NCBI GenBank assembly: GCA_019244235.1
Contig: JAFASY010000193.1
Location: forward strand, 1 to 64,000
Origin: Chroococcidiopsidaceae cyanobacterium CP_BM_ER_R8_30
Lineage (GTDB): Bacteria; Cyanobacteriota; Cyanobacteriia; Cyanobacteriales; Chroococcidiopsidaceae
Direction of reading: 5' to 3'
Length of the DNA: 64,000 nt
Program-made: the position numbers and the translations under genes
Notes under the pieces: generated by a model
Databases searched by the model: none
Seen by the model: only the letters and a program-made list of their open reading frames with translations
What the model was told of the DNA's origin: nothing
Shown here: positions 53,858-63,249 of the stretch, one piece after another
How the letters are laid out: each line of letters starts with the position of its first letter
Position numbering within the stretch: the first letter of the stretch is position 1

Positions 53858-54673
53858 CTACACCCTCTTCTTTGTCATCATTTGTTGACGAATGGCTAAC
53901 AAGTCTTTAATGGCTTTCACCGTTTCTTTCCCCAAATGCCAGTTTTGGGTTTCTCCGTCGCTGAACACTAATTTTACTTGTAGGGTTTTGTTGGGCAGTT
54001 GGGCGAGGGCATCTGTAAGCTTAGTCAAGTTAAATCTATCACTGCCAGCACTACAGGTGACGGCAGGCAAGTGGACGCCAAAAGCATAGTCGAAGTTTTC
54101 GTCTAATGGGTTCAAGAACTGGTCGTCGAAGGGGTCACCGAATCCATGAGAGGGTGTATTGTAGCCAGGTTGAATCTCCCGCAACTGAGCCGGATTTTCT
54201 GCAATGCTTTGATCGATGGTCAAGAGAGGCTGTTTTTTGTCGAGTAGAGTGATCGCACTCAAGCGGGCGCTTGCTGCGCTGAGAGAGTTTGTAGGTAGAC
54301 AGTAACGTGCAGCGACTAGCAACTGGTTATCGGTGGGATTTACGCTCCAGAGGCTAAAGAAGCCAAAAGACGGTTCGCTAGGCTCATAATCTTTGTCTTT
54401 TACGGCATAAACTGATCCAGTAAAAAACACCCGACTAAAAGGAGCCTGTTTGAGGGAGATAGGTGTTGTGGGTATATTGACGCAGTCAACGCAGCTCCCG
54501 GAGGGAGCCTTTGGGAGAACTTTGATAGCTGAGGTCGGGTTAGGCTGAAACACAACTATGCCAATCGTGATTAGGCAGCTCACTACTACAACGTTAAAGA
54601 ATCGCTGTTTGAACGAACGCAAACTTATAAGAAAATCTTCAAGCGTACTTGGCTCACGCAGCGTGGTTGTCAT
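53858..54673 (-). CDS. Hypothetical exported/membrane-anchored protein carrying a repeat-derived segment
   Basis: The 271-residue protein has one N-terminal hydrophobic segment (FFNVVVVSCLITIGIVVFQP) and an extracytoplasmic remainder with SVYAVKDKDYEPSEPSFGFF, SHGFGDPFDDQFLNPLDENF and the C-terminal LVFSDGETQNWHLGKETVKA. No named family is recognised. Residues around SGSCVDCVNIP are encoded by a dispersed palindromic repeat (54477-54510). It lies 78 bases upstream of the protease-TPR gene on the same strand. Confidence 0.7.
   Translation of the reverse strand: MTTTLREPSTLEDFLISLRSFKQRFFNVVVVSCLITIGIVVFQPNPTSAIKVLPKAPSGSCVDCVNIPTTPISLKQAPFSRVFFTGSVYAVKDKDYEPSEPSFGFFSLWSVNPTDNQLLVAARYCLPTNSLSAASARLSAITLLDKKQPLLTIDQSIAENPAQLREIQPGYNTPSHGFGDPFDDQFLNPLDENFDYAFGVHLPAVTCSAGSDRFNLTKLTDALAQLPNKTLQVKLVFSDGETQNWHLGKETVKAIKDLLAIRQQMMTKKRV
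54477..54510. repeat. Dispersed palindromic repeat inside a coding region
   Basis: TTGACGCAGTCAACG (54477-54491) is identical to 9034-9048 and is followed by GCTCCC-GGA-GGGAGC. It lies in frame within the hypothetical gene at 53858-54673 and encodes part of APSGSCVDCVNIP. Confidence 0.65.
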
Positions 54674-54727
54674 GAAGAGCGATCACCCCCGCTTTCTAGG
54701 TAGCAAGGTAACTACCTATATTGTATT

Positions 54728-55231
54728 GTGAGAACATACTTGTATCCAACAAACTCTACATCTATCTTGAGAAATAATTTTTTCATTCTTCGGGTATACT
54801 TAATGGAACTGCGATCTACTCATCGACTGCAGACGCCACCTTTCAAGCGAAGAACCCAAATCTCAAGTATGAATTCTTTAGAGTTAGAAGTAGAAGTCGG
54901 AAGGATAGCTAGGGCAATGATGACCCGTAACTCTGAAATCGGGAAAGAACTGATTGAGTATTTGAGGACTCAGCTGACGATTGAGGCGGTGGCAGGTGTG
55001 GTCATTGTGAGTATCGAGCGTTTGATCTGGTTTGATGTTGATGCAGTTTTCTGGACCATAGAAAATCTGATTCCGGCTGATGTGATGCATGAAATCAGAA
55101 GGATGACAACAGTTGTTTTCTACCAACGATTGATTAGTAAAAAATTTGTGCCGGGACAAGATTTCAGTGTTGATGCCAACGGTAAGTTGCTGGTCAGCGA
55201 TCGTGCTAGAACAGCTATGTTCACTCGCTAA
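54728..55231 (+). CDS. Hypothetical protein upstream of murF
   Basis: This frame of up to 167 residues (a start at 54803 or 54869 is also possible; the latter gives MNSLELEVEVGRIARAMMTR) has no recognised domain. It is a soluble alpha/beta-looking protein with VVIVSIERLIWFDVDAVFWT and DANGKLLVSDRARTAMFTR. It ends 11 bases before murF on the same strand. Confidence 0.65.
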   Translation: MRTYLYPTNSTSILRNNFFILRVYLMELRSTHRLQTPPFKRRTQISSMNSLELEVEVGRIARAMMTRNSEIGKELIEYLRTQLTIEAVAGVVIVSIERLIWFDVDAVFWTIENLIPADVMHEIRRMTTVVFYQRLISKKFVPGQDFSVDANGKLLVSDRARTAMFTR

Positions 55232-55242
55232 CTGTTATCAGT

Positions 55243-56610
55243 ATGCCTTTTTGCGCCACTCTACAACAATTAGCTGAAGTTCTGGTCACTACGCCGATTC
55301 ATATCTCTGACGCTTCCCTAACAACTGGTATCACTACTGATACCCGTAGCCTCAAGCCAGGTGAAGTCTTTGTAGCGCTACGTGGTGAGAAGTTTGATGG
55401 GCATGAATTTGTTCAAGAGGCGATGGCAAGAGGGGCGATCGCAGCAATTACTGACCATGAACTATCAGTATCGTTGCCGCAAATGTTGGTAACAGATACC
55501 CTACAGGCATACCAGAAACTAGCTAGCTGGTGGCGCAACCAGTTCTCGATCCCGGTTGTTGCTGTTACTGGCTCTGTCGGCAAAACGACAACGAAGGAGC
55601 TAATTGCTGCGGTTTTGGCAACCCAAGGACAGGTGTTCAAAACTCATGCCAACTACAACAACGAAATCGGAGTACCCAAAACCCTACTAGAATTGGACAC
55701 AGAGCATGACTACGCTGTAATTGAAATGGCAATGCGGGCACCAGGAGAGATTGCCCACTTGACTCAGATAGCTCGTCCAACTATCGGTGTGATTACGAAT
55801 GTGGGAACAGCTCATATTGAGCGACTGGGTTCCGAGGAAGCGATCGCGCAAGCAAAGTGTGAGTTGCTAGATACAATGCCCTCAGCTAGCGTTGCCATTC
55901 TTAACTATGACAATTCTCGATTAATGTCTACAGCAAGGCAGGTTTGGCAGGGGCAAACTTTAACTTATGGTTTAGAAGGTGGCGATCTACAAGGCACGTT
56001 GATTAACAATGAGACCCTATATGTAGAGGGAATGCAACTGTCTTTACCTTTACCTGGTCGTCACAACGCCTCTAATTTCATGGCAGCTCTCGCGGTAGCA
56101 AAGGTTCTCCAAATTGATTTCTCTTGCTTAACATCAGGGCTAACAGTCAATCTGCCATCTGGTCGATCTCAGCGCTACGAGCTGCCTGGGGATGTGGCAA
56201 TCCTAGATGAAACTTACAATGCTGCACCAGAATCTATGTTGGCATCGTTGCAGTTGTTGATGCAGACACCAGGAAAGCGACATATTGCCGTCCTTGGTGC
56301 AATGAAGGAGTTGGGAGAGCGATCGCCACAGTTCCATTACCAAGTAGGAGCAGGCGTGCGTGACTTGGCTGTAGATACGCTGCTAGTTTTGGTCGATCAC
56401 CCAGATGCAACAGCAATTGCCCATGGTGCATCTAGTATTCCAACTGAGTGTTTTTATACCCATGATGCTATTGTCGAGCGGTTACTGGCATTTGTGCAAC
56501 CAGGCGATCGCTTGCTGTTTAAAGCTTCACATGCTGTGAGACTCGACCAGGTTGTCAATCGATTTCGTACCGAGTTTTGTCGTACCTCGAACAACGAAAA
56601 TCATGTTTGA
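55243..56610 (+). CDS. murF: UDP-N-acetylmuramoyl-tripeptide--D-alanyl-D-alanine ligase
   Basis: MurF adds D-Ala-D-Ala to the UDP-MurNAc tripeptide. The 455-residue protein has the Mur ligase N-terminal domain (TDTRSLKPGEVFVALRGEKF), the ATP-binding VAVTGSVGKTTTKELIAAV, and GVITNVGTAHIERLGSEEAI, plus DETYNAAPESM in the C-terminal domain. It is followed by a strong hairpin. Confidence 0.96.
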   Translation: MPFCATLQQLAEVLVTTPIHISDASLTTGITTDTRSLKPGEVFVALRGEKFDGHEFVQEAMARGAIAAITDHELSVSLPQMLVTDTLQAYQKLASWWRNQFSIPVVAVTGSVGKTTTKELIAAVLATQGQVFKTHANYNNEIGVPKTLLELDTEHDYAVIEMAMRAPGEIAHLTQIARPTIGVITNVGTAHIERLGSEEAIAQAKCELLDTMPSASVAILNYDNSRLMSTARQVWQGQTLTYGLEGGDLQGTLINNETLYVEGMQLSLPLPGRHNASNFMAALAVAKVLQIDFSCLTSGLTVNLPSGRSQRYELPGDVAILDETYNAAPESMLASLQLLMQTPGKRHIAVLGAMKELGERSPQFHYQVGAGVRDLAVDTLLVLVDHPDATAIAHGASSIPTECFYTHDAIVERLLAFVQPGDRLLFKASHAVRLDQVVNRFRTEFCRTSNNENHV

Positions 56611-56662
56611 GGTAATAAACAATAAGCAGACAAGACCAGCATTGTCTGTTTGTTTATTACCC
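56611..56662 (+). terminator. Long hairpin after murF
   Basis: GGTAATAAACAATAAGCAGA (from 56611, plus CAA) pairs with TTGTCTGTTTGTTTATTACC (ending 56662) with a small bulge, immediately after the murF stop. A T-rich CTTCGTTTTCTCT follows. It is likely the murF terminator. Confidence 0.7.
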
Positions 56663-56759
56663 TTCGTTTTCTCTGGGTTAGGGTGGCTCCATCCCTCTCA
56701 CTTCTTAACCATTAACTTAGAGATAAAATCATTAATTAAGCATTAAGAATTTTATCTCT

Positions 56760-57500
56760 ATGCTCGTTCTCTTACTCGCGCTTTCCAGTTTTGTCGCCTG
56801 GTTCGTCAGTAGCCTAGCTGGAGGCGGCAGTCCGTTTATCATCATTCCCATGGTCGATTTCTTGTTGGAGACGCAAGTTGTCCCTCCCGTCGTCACAACA
56901 GGGATGCTGCTTGGCAACTTCCAAAGGGTTTTGCTATTCTGGCAGGATCTTGATTGGCAGTTGACTTGGTGGTACTTGCCTGGAGCTGTATCGGGGGCAA
57001 TACTGGGTGCCTTTGTATTTACCCAAACCCAACTGCAATGGCTACAAGTTCTGCTAGGATTATTTCTCGTCAGTTCCATTTTCAGTTTTGGGTTTGGAAG
57101 AAAAGAACGCTCCTTTAGGGTTAGCGGATGGTTTTTCTTACCTGCTGGTTTTGCCTACGCTTTTCTTTCAGGACTCATTGGCAGTATTGGTCCAGTCCTT
57201 AATCCGTTTTACTTGAATTACGGATTGGTTAAGGAAAAGATGATTGCTACCAAATCTGCCCATGTCTTAGTAGTACATGTATTTAAACTGGCAACATATG
57301 CTGTATTGGGTGCGTTAACTATTCCTGAGCTGGGATACGGACTAGTAATTGGACTTGCCGCTGCCCCTGGTAATTGGTTAGGGCAGCTAGCTCTGCGCAG
57401 GATTAGTGAAGAGCAGTTTCGCCAGTTCGTCGTTGCTCTGGTAACCATCAGTGGCTTGTTAATTCTCTGGGAACAGAGAGATTTCTTTGCCTTTTGGTGA
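56760..57500 (+). CDS. TauE/SafE family membrane permease
   Basis: The 246-residue protein has about seven to eight transmembrane helices and the TauE/SafE pattern: SSFVAWFVSSLAGGGSPFII, VVTTGMLLGNFQRVLLFWQD and a second glycine-rich repeat, GLIGSIGPVLNPFYLNYGLV. The family moves sulfite, taurine-derived sulfonates or sulfoacetate. The substrate is not determinable here. Confidence 0.9.
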   Translation: MLVLLLALSSFVAWFVSSLAGGGSPFIIIPMVDFLLETQVVPPVVTTGMLLGNFQRVLLFWQDLDWQLTWWYLPGAVSGAILGAFVFTQTQLQWLQVLLGLFLVSSIFSFGFGRKERSFRVSGWFFLPAGFAYAFLSGLIGSIGPVLNPFYLNYGLVKEKMIATKSAHVLVVHVFKLATYAVLGALTIPELGYGLVIGLAAAPGNWLGQLALRRISEEQFRQFVVALVTISGLLILWEQRDFFAFW

Positions 57501-57632
57501 AATCAGGTTCCTATTACTCCTAGGCATTATGGAATCATAGGTGTAGATTCAAGGAAATAAATTTCACAAAAATTTTAACTGGGCTCCTAGAATGAGCAAA
57601 ACTTATATTAAAGAGGTAATGATAAGATCGGC

Positions 57633-58649
57633 ATGAATGCGCTTCGAGAATCTGCCGTGCTTCGTTCTCCAACTTTAATACCTCAGCCAGCCCCGACAGC
57701 AGTTACTGACCATAGTCGCCTGCGACTGTTCTCCGGCTCTGCTAACATACCGCTCTCTCAGGAAGTTGCTCACTCTCTGGGCATGGAACTAGGACCGATG
57801 ATCCGTAAACGGTTTGCGGATGGGGAACTTTATATTCAAATTCAAGAATCGATTCGCGGTTGTGATGTTTTCCTGATTCAGCCAACTTGCCAGCCAGTGA
57901 ACGATCACTTGATGGAGTTGTTGATCATGATTGATGCCTGTCGTCGAGCTTCGGCACGGCAGATTACAGCAGTGATTCCTTACTATGGATATGCTAGGGC
58001 AGACCGCAAAACCGCTGGGCGAGAGTCGATAACTGCCAAGCTGGTAGCAAACCTAATTACTGAGGCAGGAGCCCATCGGTTGCTAGCAATGGATTTACAC
58101 TCTGCCCAGATTCAGGGTTATTTTGATATTCCCTTTGATCATGTCTACGGTTCGCCAGTATTGCTAGACTACCTGACAAGCAAACAACTATCTGATATCG
58201 TCGTAGTCTCGCCAGATGTAGGCGGCGTAGCAAGAGCTAGGGCATTTGCCAAGAAGCTAGATGATGCACCACTAGCAATCATTGATAAACGGCGTCAGTC
58301 TCACAATGTAGCAGAAGTTCTCAATGTCATTGGAGATGTGAAGGGTAAAACGGCAGTGCTAGTGGATGACATGATCGACACTGGTGGCACAATATCTCAA
58401 GGTGCAAAATTGTTGCGGGACGAGGGAGCGCGCCAGGTTTACGCCTGTGCGACACATGCAGTGTTTTCTTACCCAGCTACTGAGCGACTCTCAGGTGGTT
58501 TATTTGAAGAGGTCATTGTTACAAATACGATTCCGGTGCCAGAGAGCGACCGATTCGAGGAACTAACGGTACTTTCAGTAGCGAGCTTGCTAGGGGAAAC
58601 GATATGGCGAGTGCATGAAGACAGCTCTGTTAGCAGTATGTTTCGCTAA
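57633..58649 (+). CDS. prs: Ribose-phosphate pyrophosphokinase
   Basis: PRPP synthase makes the PRPP used for nucleotides, His and Trp. The 338-residue protein has an N-terminal extension, then LRLFSGSANIPLSQEVAHSL, the ATP-binding GRESITAKLVANLITEAGAH, VVSPDVGGVARARAFAKKL and the PRPP loop VDDMIDTGGTISQGAKLL. Convergent with the hypothetical membrane gene. Confidence 0.96.
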   Translation: MNALRESAVLRSPTLIPQPAPTAVTDHSRLRLFSGSANIPLSQEVAHSLGMELGPMIRKRFADGELYIQIQESIRGCDVFLIQPTCQPVNDHLMELLIMIDACRRASARQITAVIPYYGYARADRKTAGRESITAKLVANLITEAGAHRLLAMDLHSAQIQGYFDIPFDHVYGSPVLLDYLTSKQLSDIVVVSPDVGGVARARAFAKKLDDAPLAIIDKRRQSHNVAEVLNVIGDVKGKTAVLVDDMIDTGGTISQGAKLLRDEGARQVYACATHAVFSYPATERLSGGLFEEVIVTNTIPVPESDRFEELTVLSVASLLGETIWRVHEDSSVSSMFR

Positions 58650-58681
58650 AGAAAGCTGTCCTTGAGCTGGAGAAGCAATAG

Positions 58682-59224
58682 CTATTGCGGAATATTAGTT
58701 TGCAGAATAGTGGGCCAAGCTAGTAACAGAAGCATAACTAAATTGCTCGACCAAAAAAATAGCAAGAGCCACAGCAAGCTATTTATAGCTATACCTCTGC
58801 TTGTGCTGAGGTGAGTAATAGTAGTTATCATCTGTTTGCCCTCCCATAATTGCCAGAGCCGAAAAGCAGTGTAAATGCTTCCAATCACCACGACAATACT
58901 AGGAAATAAAACCTGACTCAAAACCTGTTCAGACAAAATCTGAAAAATTAGAACCAATAGATATAAACCCAGAAAGAGGCGCAGCTTCTTCTGACCTATC
59001 CAAACAAAGAAAGCAATTCCAGGAAGTAATAGTCCAATTAAGATAGCGACTAAAAGCCAAATTCGGATAAATTTACTTGCCCAGTCGCTATAATTGAGGG
59101 TTAGTTTGATTGGCAATATGCTATTAATTGCGAGCCAGCCAATTAGCAGAATGAGTAGAGTGGCAAGGGTGACAAATGAGAGTGTTGTTTTCCAGGTCAA
59201 GGGTGTGGGAATTGAGGAACTCAT
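58682..59224 (-). CDS. Hypothetical membrane protein with about five helices
   Basis: The 180-residue protein has helices starting LSFVTLATLLILLIGWLAIN, LVAILIGLLLPGIAFFVWIG, LGLYLLVLIFQILSEQV, FPSIVVVIGSIYTAF and LLWLLLFFWSSNLVMLLLLA, with a basic loop KKLR. No family is recognised. It is divergent from the ABC importer genes and could be membrane-associated but unrelated. Confidence 0.7.
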   Translation of the reverse strand: MSSSIPTPLTWKTTLSFVTLATLLILLIGWLAINSILPIKLTLNYSDWASKFIRIWLLVAILIGLLLPGIAFFVWIGQKKLRLFLGLYLLVLIFQILSEQVLSQVLFPSIVVVIGSIYTAFRLWQLWEGKQMITTITHLSTSRGIAINSLLWLLLFFWSSNLVMLLLLAWPTILQTNIPQ

Positions 59225-59272
59225 GGAAGTATCTTACGACATGGACTAAGAATGAGTGTAGGCATCAAATCT

Positions 59273-60187
59273 ATGAAAAAAAAGTTACTTTGTGGGATAG
59301 TGTTCTTCTTGCTGACATTGGCAGCCTGCTCCCCAAAATCGAGTGAGACTTCTCCATCCGGTGAGACTAAAAATCAACCTTTCACGGTAGGAGCTATCCC
59401 CGATCAAGATCCAGAAAAGTTACAGCGGTTGTACAGTAAATTGGCAACCTACTTGCAGAAACAGTTAGGTGTGCCAGTAACCTATAAACCAGTTACAGAC
59501 TATACCGCTGCGGTTACTGCTTTTAAGGTGGGTGATCTAGATATGGTTTGGTTTGGAGGTTTGACTGGTGTTCAGGCGCAATTGCAGGTCAAGGGAGCCC
59601 AGGCGATCGCCCAACGGAACATTGATAACCAATTTCATAGCATCTTTATTGCTAACAAAACAACAGGACTCAAACCGATCCAGAATATCAATGGTTTGAA
59701 AGAACTCAAAGGACATACCTTCACCTTTGGCAGTGAGTCTTCCACATCAGGACGACTCATGCCCCAGTATTTCCTGAAACAGGCTGGTGTCAGTCTTAAC
59801 GATTTCAAAGGTCAAGTTGGCTTTTCTAGCTCCCATGATGCTACGCTCAAACTTGTAGAAGCAGGAACCTACGACGCTGGCGTTTTAAATGAACAAGTTT
59901 GGAAGAGTCGAGTGCAGTCTGGGGAAGCTAACTTAAACAAAGTAGAAGTTCTCTGGCGGACACCCTCCTACTATGACTACCATTGGGTCATTAATCCCAG
60001 CGTCAACCAGCGTTATGGCAATGACTTTATCAAAAAAGTGCAGACAGCTCTTTTAAAGCTGAACCCTAATGTGCCACAGCAAAAAGAAATTCTAGATCTG
60101 TTTGGGGCCCAGAAGTTCATCCCCACAAAAAATTCTAACTATGCCCAAATTGAAACGATTGGTCGTGATATCGGAATGATTAAGTGA
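59273..60187 (+). CDS. Phosphonate/selenate-type ABC transporter substrate-binding lipoprotein
   Basis: The 304-residue protein from the ATG at 59273 has a lipoprotein signal, MKKKLLCGIVFFLLTLAACS (lipobox LAAC); a start at 59252 would add seven residues. The mature protein belongs to the PhnD-like binding family: GAIPDQDPEKLQRLYSKLAT, LDMVWFGGLTGVQAQLQVKG and FTFGSESSTSGRLMPQYFLK. Cyanobacterial members are annotated as putative selenate or phosphonate binders; the ligand is uncertain. It heads a tight three-gene operon. Confidence 0.88.
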   Translation: MKKKLLCGIVFFLLTLAACSPKSSETSPSGETKNQPFTVGAIPDQDPEKLQRLYSKLATYLQKQLGVPVTYKPVTDYTAAVTAFKVGDLDMVWFGGLTGVQAQLQVKGAQAIAQRNIDNQFHSIFIANKTTGLKPIQNINGLKELKGHTFTFGSESSTSGRLMPQYFLKQAGVSLNDFKGQVGFSSSHDATLKLVEAGTYDAGVLNEQVWKSRVQSGEANLNKVEVLWRTPSYYDYHWVINPSVNQRYGNDFIKKVQTALLKLNPNVPQQKEILDLFGAQKFIPTKNSNYAQIETIGRDIGMIK

Positions 60188-60966
60188 GCGGTACTGACCC
60201 GATTTTTGAACTTAAGCACGTTGCTAAGCGATTTGGAAAGTCGCGAGTGCTTGCTAATATTAATTTGCAGATCCTAGCAGGTGAGAGAGTGGCGCTAGTT
60301 GGACCGAGTGGGGCTGGCAAAAGTACGTTGCTCGGTCTACTGAATGGCACCCAACTTCCTAGCCAGGGAGAAGTTTGGGTCTTTGGTCGCAACTTGGCGC
60401 GTCTATCTCCTTCCCAGTTGCGCCAAGTACAGCGGCGGATTGGTACAATTTACCAGCAGTTGCATCTAGTTGATAACCTACGAGTAATTCATAATCTCAA
60501 CGCTGGGCATCTTGGTCGTTGGTCACTCTTCAAAGCCGTCGTCTCGCTATTCTTTCCACTAGAAGTGGAGACGGCAGCGCAAGCACTCTTCAAGGTGGGA
60601 ATACCCGAAAAACTTTATGAGCGAACCGATCAGCTATCGGGTGGTCAGAAGCAGCGAGTGGCTCTTGCTCGGGTACTGGTGCAAAATCCCATCGTCATTT
60701 TGGCAGATGAACCCATTTCAAGTCTTGACCTTGGGCGTAGCCGCGAGATTATGGATCTGTTACGGGACATGAGCGAACAGACAGGCCAAACACTGATTAT
60801 TAGCCTTCATGCCATTGAACTTGCCCTGAGTCATTGCCAACGAATTATCGGTTTGCGTCAAGGGCGGATTTTATTTGATGTCCCAGCACCAGAAGTTTTA
60901 CCAGAAATGGTCGAAGCCTTATATCGAATTGAAAACGCTCGTACTGAGCCAATTCAAAAAATCTGA
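60184..60966 (+). CDS. phnC: ABC transporter ATP-binding protein, PhnC-type
   Basis: The 260-residue ATPase has Walker A GPSGAGKSTLLGLL, signature LSGGQKQRVALARVL, Walker B VILADEPISSLD, and an H-loop in LHAIELALSHC. It begins at a GTG overlapping the binding-protein stop by four bases (GTGA), so it is translationally coupled. The PhnC name reflects family, not proved substrate. Confidence 0.9.
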   Translation: MSGTDPIFELKHVAKRFGKSRVLANINLQILAGERVALVGPSGAGKSTLLGLLNGTQLPSQGEVWVFGRNLARLSPSQLRQVQRRIGTIYQQLHLVDNLRVIHNLNAGHLGRWSLFKAVVSLFFPLEVETAAQALFKVGIPEKLYERTDQLSGGQKQRVALARVLVQNPIVILADEPISSLDLGRSREIMDLLRDMSEQTGQTLIISLHAIELALSHCQRIIGLRQGRILFDVPAPEVLPEMVEALYRIENARTEPIQKI

Positions 60967-60968
60967 GA

Positions 60969-62714
60969 ATGCCGCAGATTGAACACAAAGCCATTCAAAA
61001 TTCAGTTGCAAAAACCTCCACACGCCCAACACTTTTCAACCAGCGATCGCTGTGGAGTCTATTTGGCATTGCTGCGATTATCTCGTCAATAGCTCAAACG
61101 GGCTTATTTAGGCAAGATATCATCAATCCAGGAGGATGGTCTGTCTTCCTACATTTTCTTATTGCCAGTCTGCATCCAGACCTCAGTCCTGAACTGTTAT
61201 CTCTAACGCTGGATGCAACAATAGTCACCCTGGCATACGCTATGTATGGTACAGCTTTCAGTGTATTTCTCGGTCTCGTCGGTGGTGTTTTGGCATCACA
61301 GGTTTGGTGGCAGTCAGTATTTATGACCTACTCCCATCGCCAATTCCAACCGACTGCAATAGCTCCTTGGCTGATCATCCGTGCCTTGCTGTCGATTCCC
61401 CGTGCCATTCACGAACTGATCTGGGGATTATTCTTCATCAACATCTTCGGGCTCGATCCCTTAGTTGCCATTTTGGCAATTACAATTCCCTTTGGCGCTG
61501 TCACTGCCAAAGTTTTTTCAGAAATCTTAGACGAAACACCACGCCAACCCCTGATAGCACTTTTGAGTAGCGGCGTTTCCCCCCCGAAAGCATTCATCTA
61601 TAGCCTGCTTCCCCAAGCGTTTCCTTATCTTCTCTCATATACCTTCTACCGCTTTGAGTGTTCAATCCGCTCTGCTGCAGTGTTAGGAATTATTGGAGCT
61701 GGCGGTTTGGGGTATCAAATTCTGCTTAGCCTCCAGTCTCTGCGCTATGAGCAGATTTGGACCTTCTTCTTTGCCCTTTTCCTGTTAAATGGCTCAGTTG
61801 ATTTTTGGAGTGCGCTGCTCCGCCATCACCTAGGATCGCCCAATCGTCTCGATTTGAATAGCCTGAAACTACAGGGATCTAAACGACCAACAATAAACCG
61901 CCAAAGCCATCTAATTCTGTTCGCTTCCAGCATCGGTGCCATTGCACTATTGCTATGCTCCTTTTCAATCAAGATTGACTATACAAAACTTTGGGCACCC
62001 CGAACGATTCAACTTCTAGAAGAGTTTATTGGGGAAGTGTTCCCACCAAATATCAATACAACTCAGTTTGGCGAACTATTTAACCTCTCTACACAGACTC
62101 TCGCCATGTCTATCCTGGCGATCGCTCTTGCTGGTTTAGGGGGAATGCTACTCTGTTTTCCTGCCGCCCGTATCTTATTACCAGGAGGAGTGCTGAATCC
62201 AATTAGCCAAAGCCCGCATCATTGGTTCTGGGGTACTATTATCCTGTTGTTAACCCGAAGCCTGCTGCTAATCTCGCGAGCAATTCCTGCACCTATTTGG
62301 GCTTTGATTCTGCTATTTATTCTATTTCCTGGAATCTTACCAGGGGCAATTGCTCTAGGCCTGCACAATCTAGGTATTTTAGGTCGATTGATGGCCGAAG
62401 TGATTGAAGAGCTAGACGAGCGTCCCCTGCGATCGCTACAAGCTCTGGGAGCAACCAGTCCTCAAGTTTTTCTCTACGGAGTTTTACCCAACGCGCTGCC
62501 TCAATTTATTGCTTACATTCTTTACCGTTGGGAAGTGTGCATGAGAGAGACAGTAATCGTAGGTTTAGTGGGAGCTGGAGGATTAGGACGGCTATTAACA
62601 GAGCAATTAAGCAGCTTCGACTATAAAAGCTTAGTAACAACCCTCCTATGCTTTATAGTTCTCACATTTGGAGTCGATCTACTCAGCGCCTCTTTTCGGC
62701 GTTTAGTTAGATAG
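60969..62714 (+). CDS. Fused double permease of the phosphonate-type ABC importer
   Basis: The 581-residue protein contains two PhnE-like permease domains in one chain, each with an EAA-type loop: residues about 80-280 (ALLSSGVSPPKAFIYSLLPQ) and about 380-575 (SLQALGATSPQVFLYGVLPN). A single polypeptide thus replaces a homodimer or heterodimer. It starts 2 bases after the ATPase stop. Both domains keep the glycine in the EAA loop. Confidence 0.9.
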   Translation: MPQIEHKAIQNSVAKTSTRPTLFNQRSLWSLFGIAAIISSIAQTGLFRQDIINPGGWSVFLHFLIASLHPDLSPELLSLTLDATIVTLAYAMYGTAFSVFLGLVGGVLASQVWWQSVFMTYSHRQFQPTAIAPWLIIRALLSIPRAIHELIWGLFFINIFGLDPLVAILAITIPFGAVTAKVFSEILDETPRQPLIALLSSGVSPPKAFIYSLLPQAFPYLLSYTFYRFECSIRSAAVLGIIGAGGLGYQILLSLQSLRYEQIWTFFFALFLLNGSVDFWSALLRHHLGSPNRLDLNSLKLQGSKRPTINRQSHLILFASSIGAIALLLCSFSIKIDYTKLWAPRTIQLLEEFIGEVFPPNINTTQFGELFNLSTQTLAMSILAIALAGLGGMLLCFPAARILLPGGVLNPISQSPHHWFWGTIILLLTRSLLLISRAIPAPIWALILLFILFPGILPGAIALGLHNLGILGRLMAEVIEELDERPLRSLQALGATSPQVFLYGVLPNALPQFIAYILYRWEVCMRETVIVGLVGAGGLGRLLTEQLSSFDYKSLVTTLLCFIVLTFGVDLLSASFRRLVR

Positions 62715-62754
62715 TACTTATCAGCAGCAATCCTTGCAGGAGTTGAAAAATCTC

Positions 62755-62784
62755 CTCCGTGTCCTCTGTGCCTCTGCGGTTCGT
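62755..62784. repeat. Common cyanobacterial intergenic repeat
   Basis: CTCCGTGTCCTCTGTGCCTC (from 62755, then TGCGGTTCGT) is a short sequence often found repeated between genes of cyanobacteria. It lies between the permease and NUDIX genes. Confidence 0.5.
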
Positions 62785-62818
62785 AAAAAAGATAGTTGTC
62801 ACAACTCAGATAGGACTG

Positions 62819-63247
62819 CTACAGATAATCTAAAAACTGTTCCGGTACTAGTCTAAGTTCCCCAGATTTAAAGCGGCTGATCTCTACCCAAAGTGCAGTT
62901 TTCTGCCGCTTTCCCTCTGAAAAAACCAACTGGTCTAGCTGGTAAAACTTTGGATCAGCAAAATCACACTGATAAAGTTGAATAATTTCATGACCAGGAT
63001 TCTCATTAAATATAAACAAGTTTTCGAGACAGCCCAGATACTGAATATTCTTCAATTCCGCCTGGATTTCTTCTTGAAATTCCCTTTCCAAAGCAGCGCG
63101 ACTAGTTTCTCCAAAGTCAACTCCGCCGCCCATAGCTCGATAAAAAGTTTGTTGCTTTGCCGGATCAAAACCTTGGGAGATAAAAGTGCGATCGCCGTCC
63201 CGAATCAGTCCCAAAGCTAACACGCGAATTTCACCTGGTTTGTGCAT
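62819..63247 (-). CDS. NUDIX hydrolase
   Basis: The 142-residue protein contains the NUDIX box G-x5-E-x7-REUxEE: GGVDFGETSRAALEREFQEE (residues about 41-60). It would hydrolyse a nucleoside diphosphate linked to another group; the substrate is unknown. It lies 2 bases after the DUF3531 stop, in the same operon as the TPR gene upstream. Confidence 0.92.
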   Translation of the reverse strand: MHKPGEIRVLALGLIRDGDRTFISQGFDPAKQQTFYRAMGGGVDFGETSRAALEREFQEEIQAELKNIQYLGCLENLFIFNENPGHEIIQLYQCDFADPKFYQLDQLVFSEGKRQKTALWVEISRFKSGELRLVPEQFLDYL

Positions 63248-63249
63248 TT

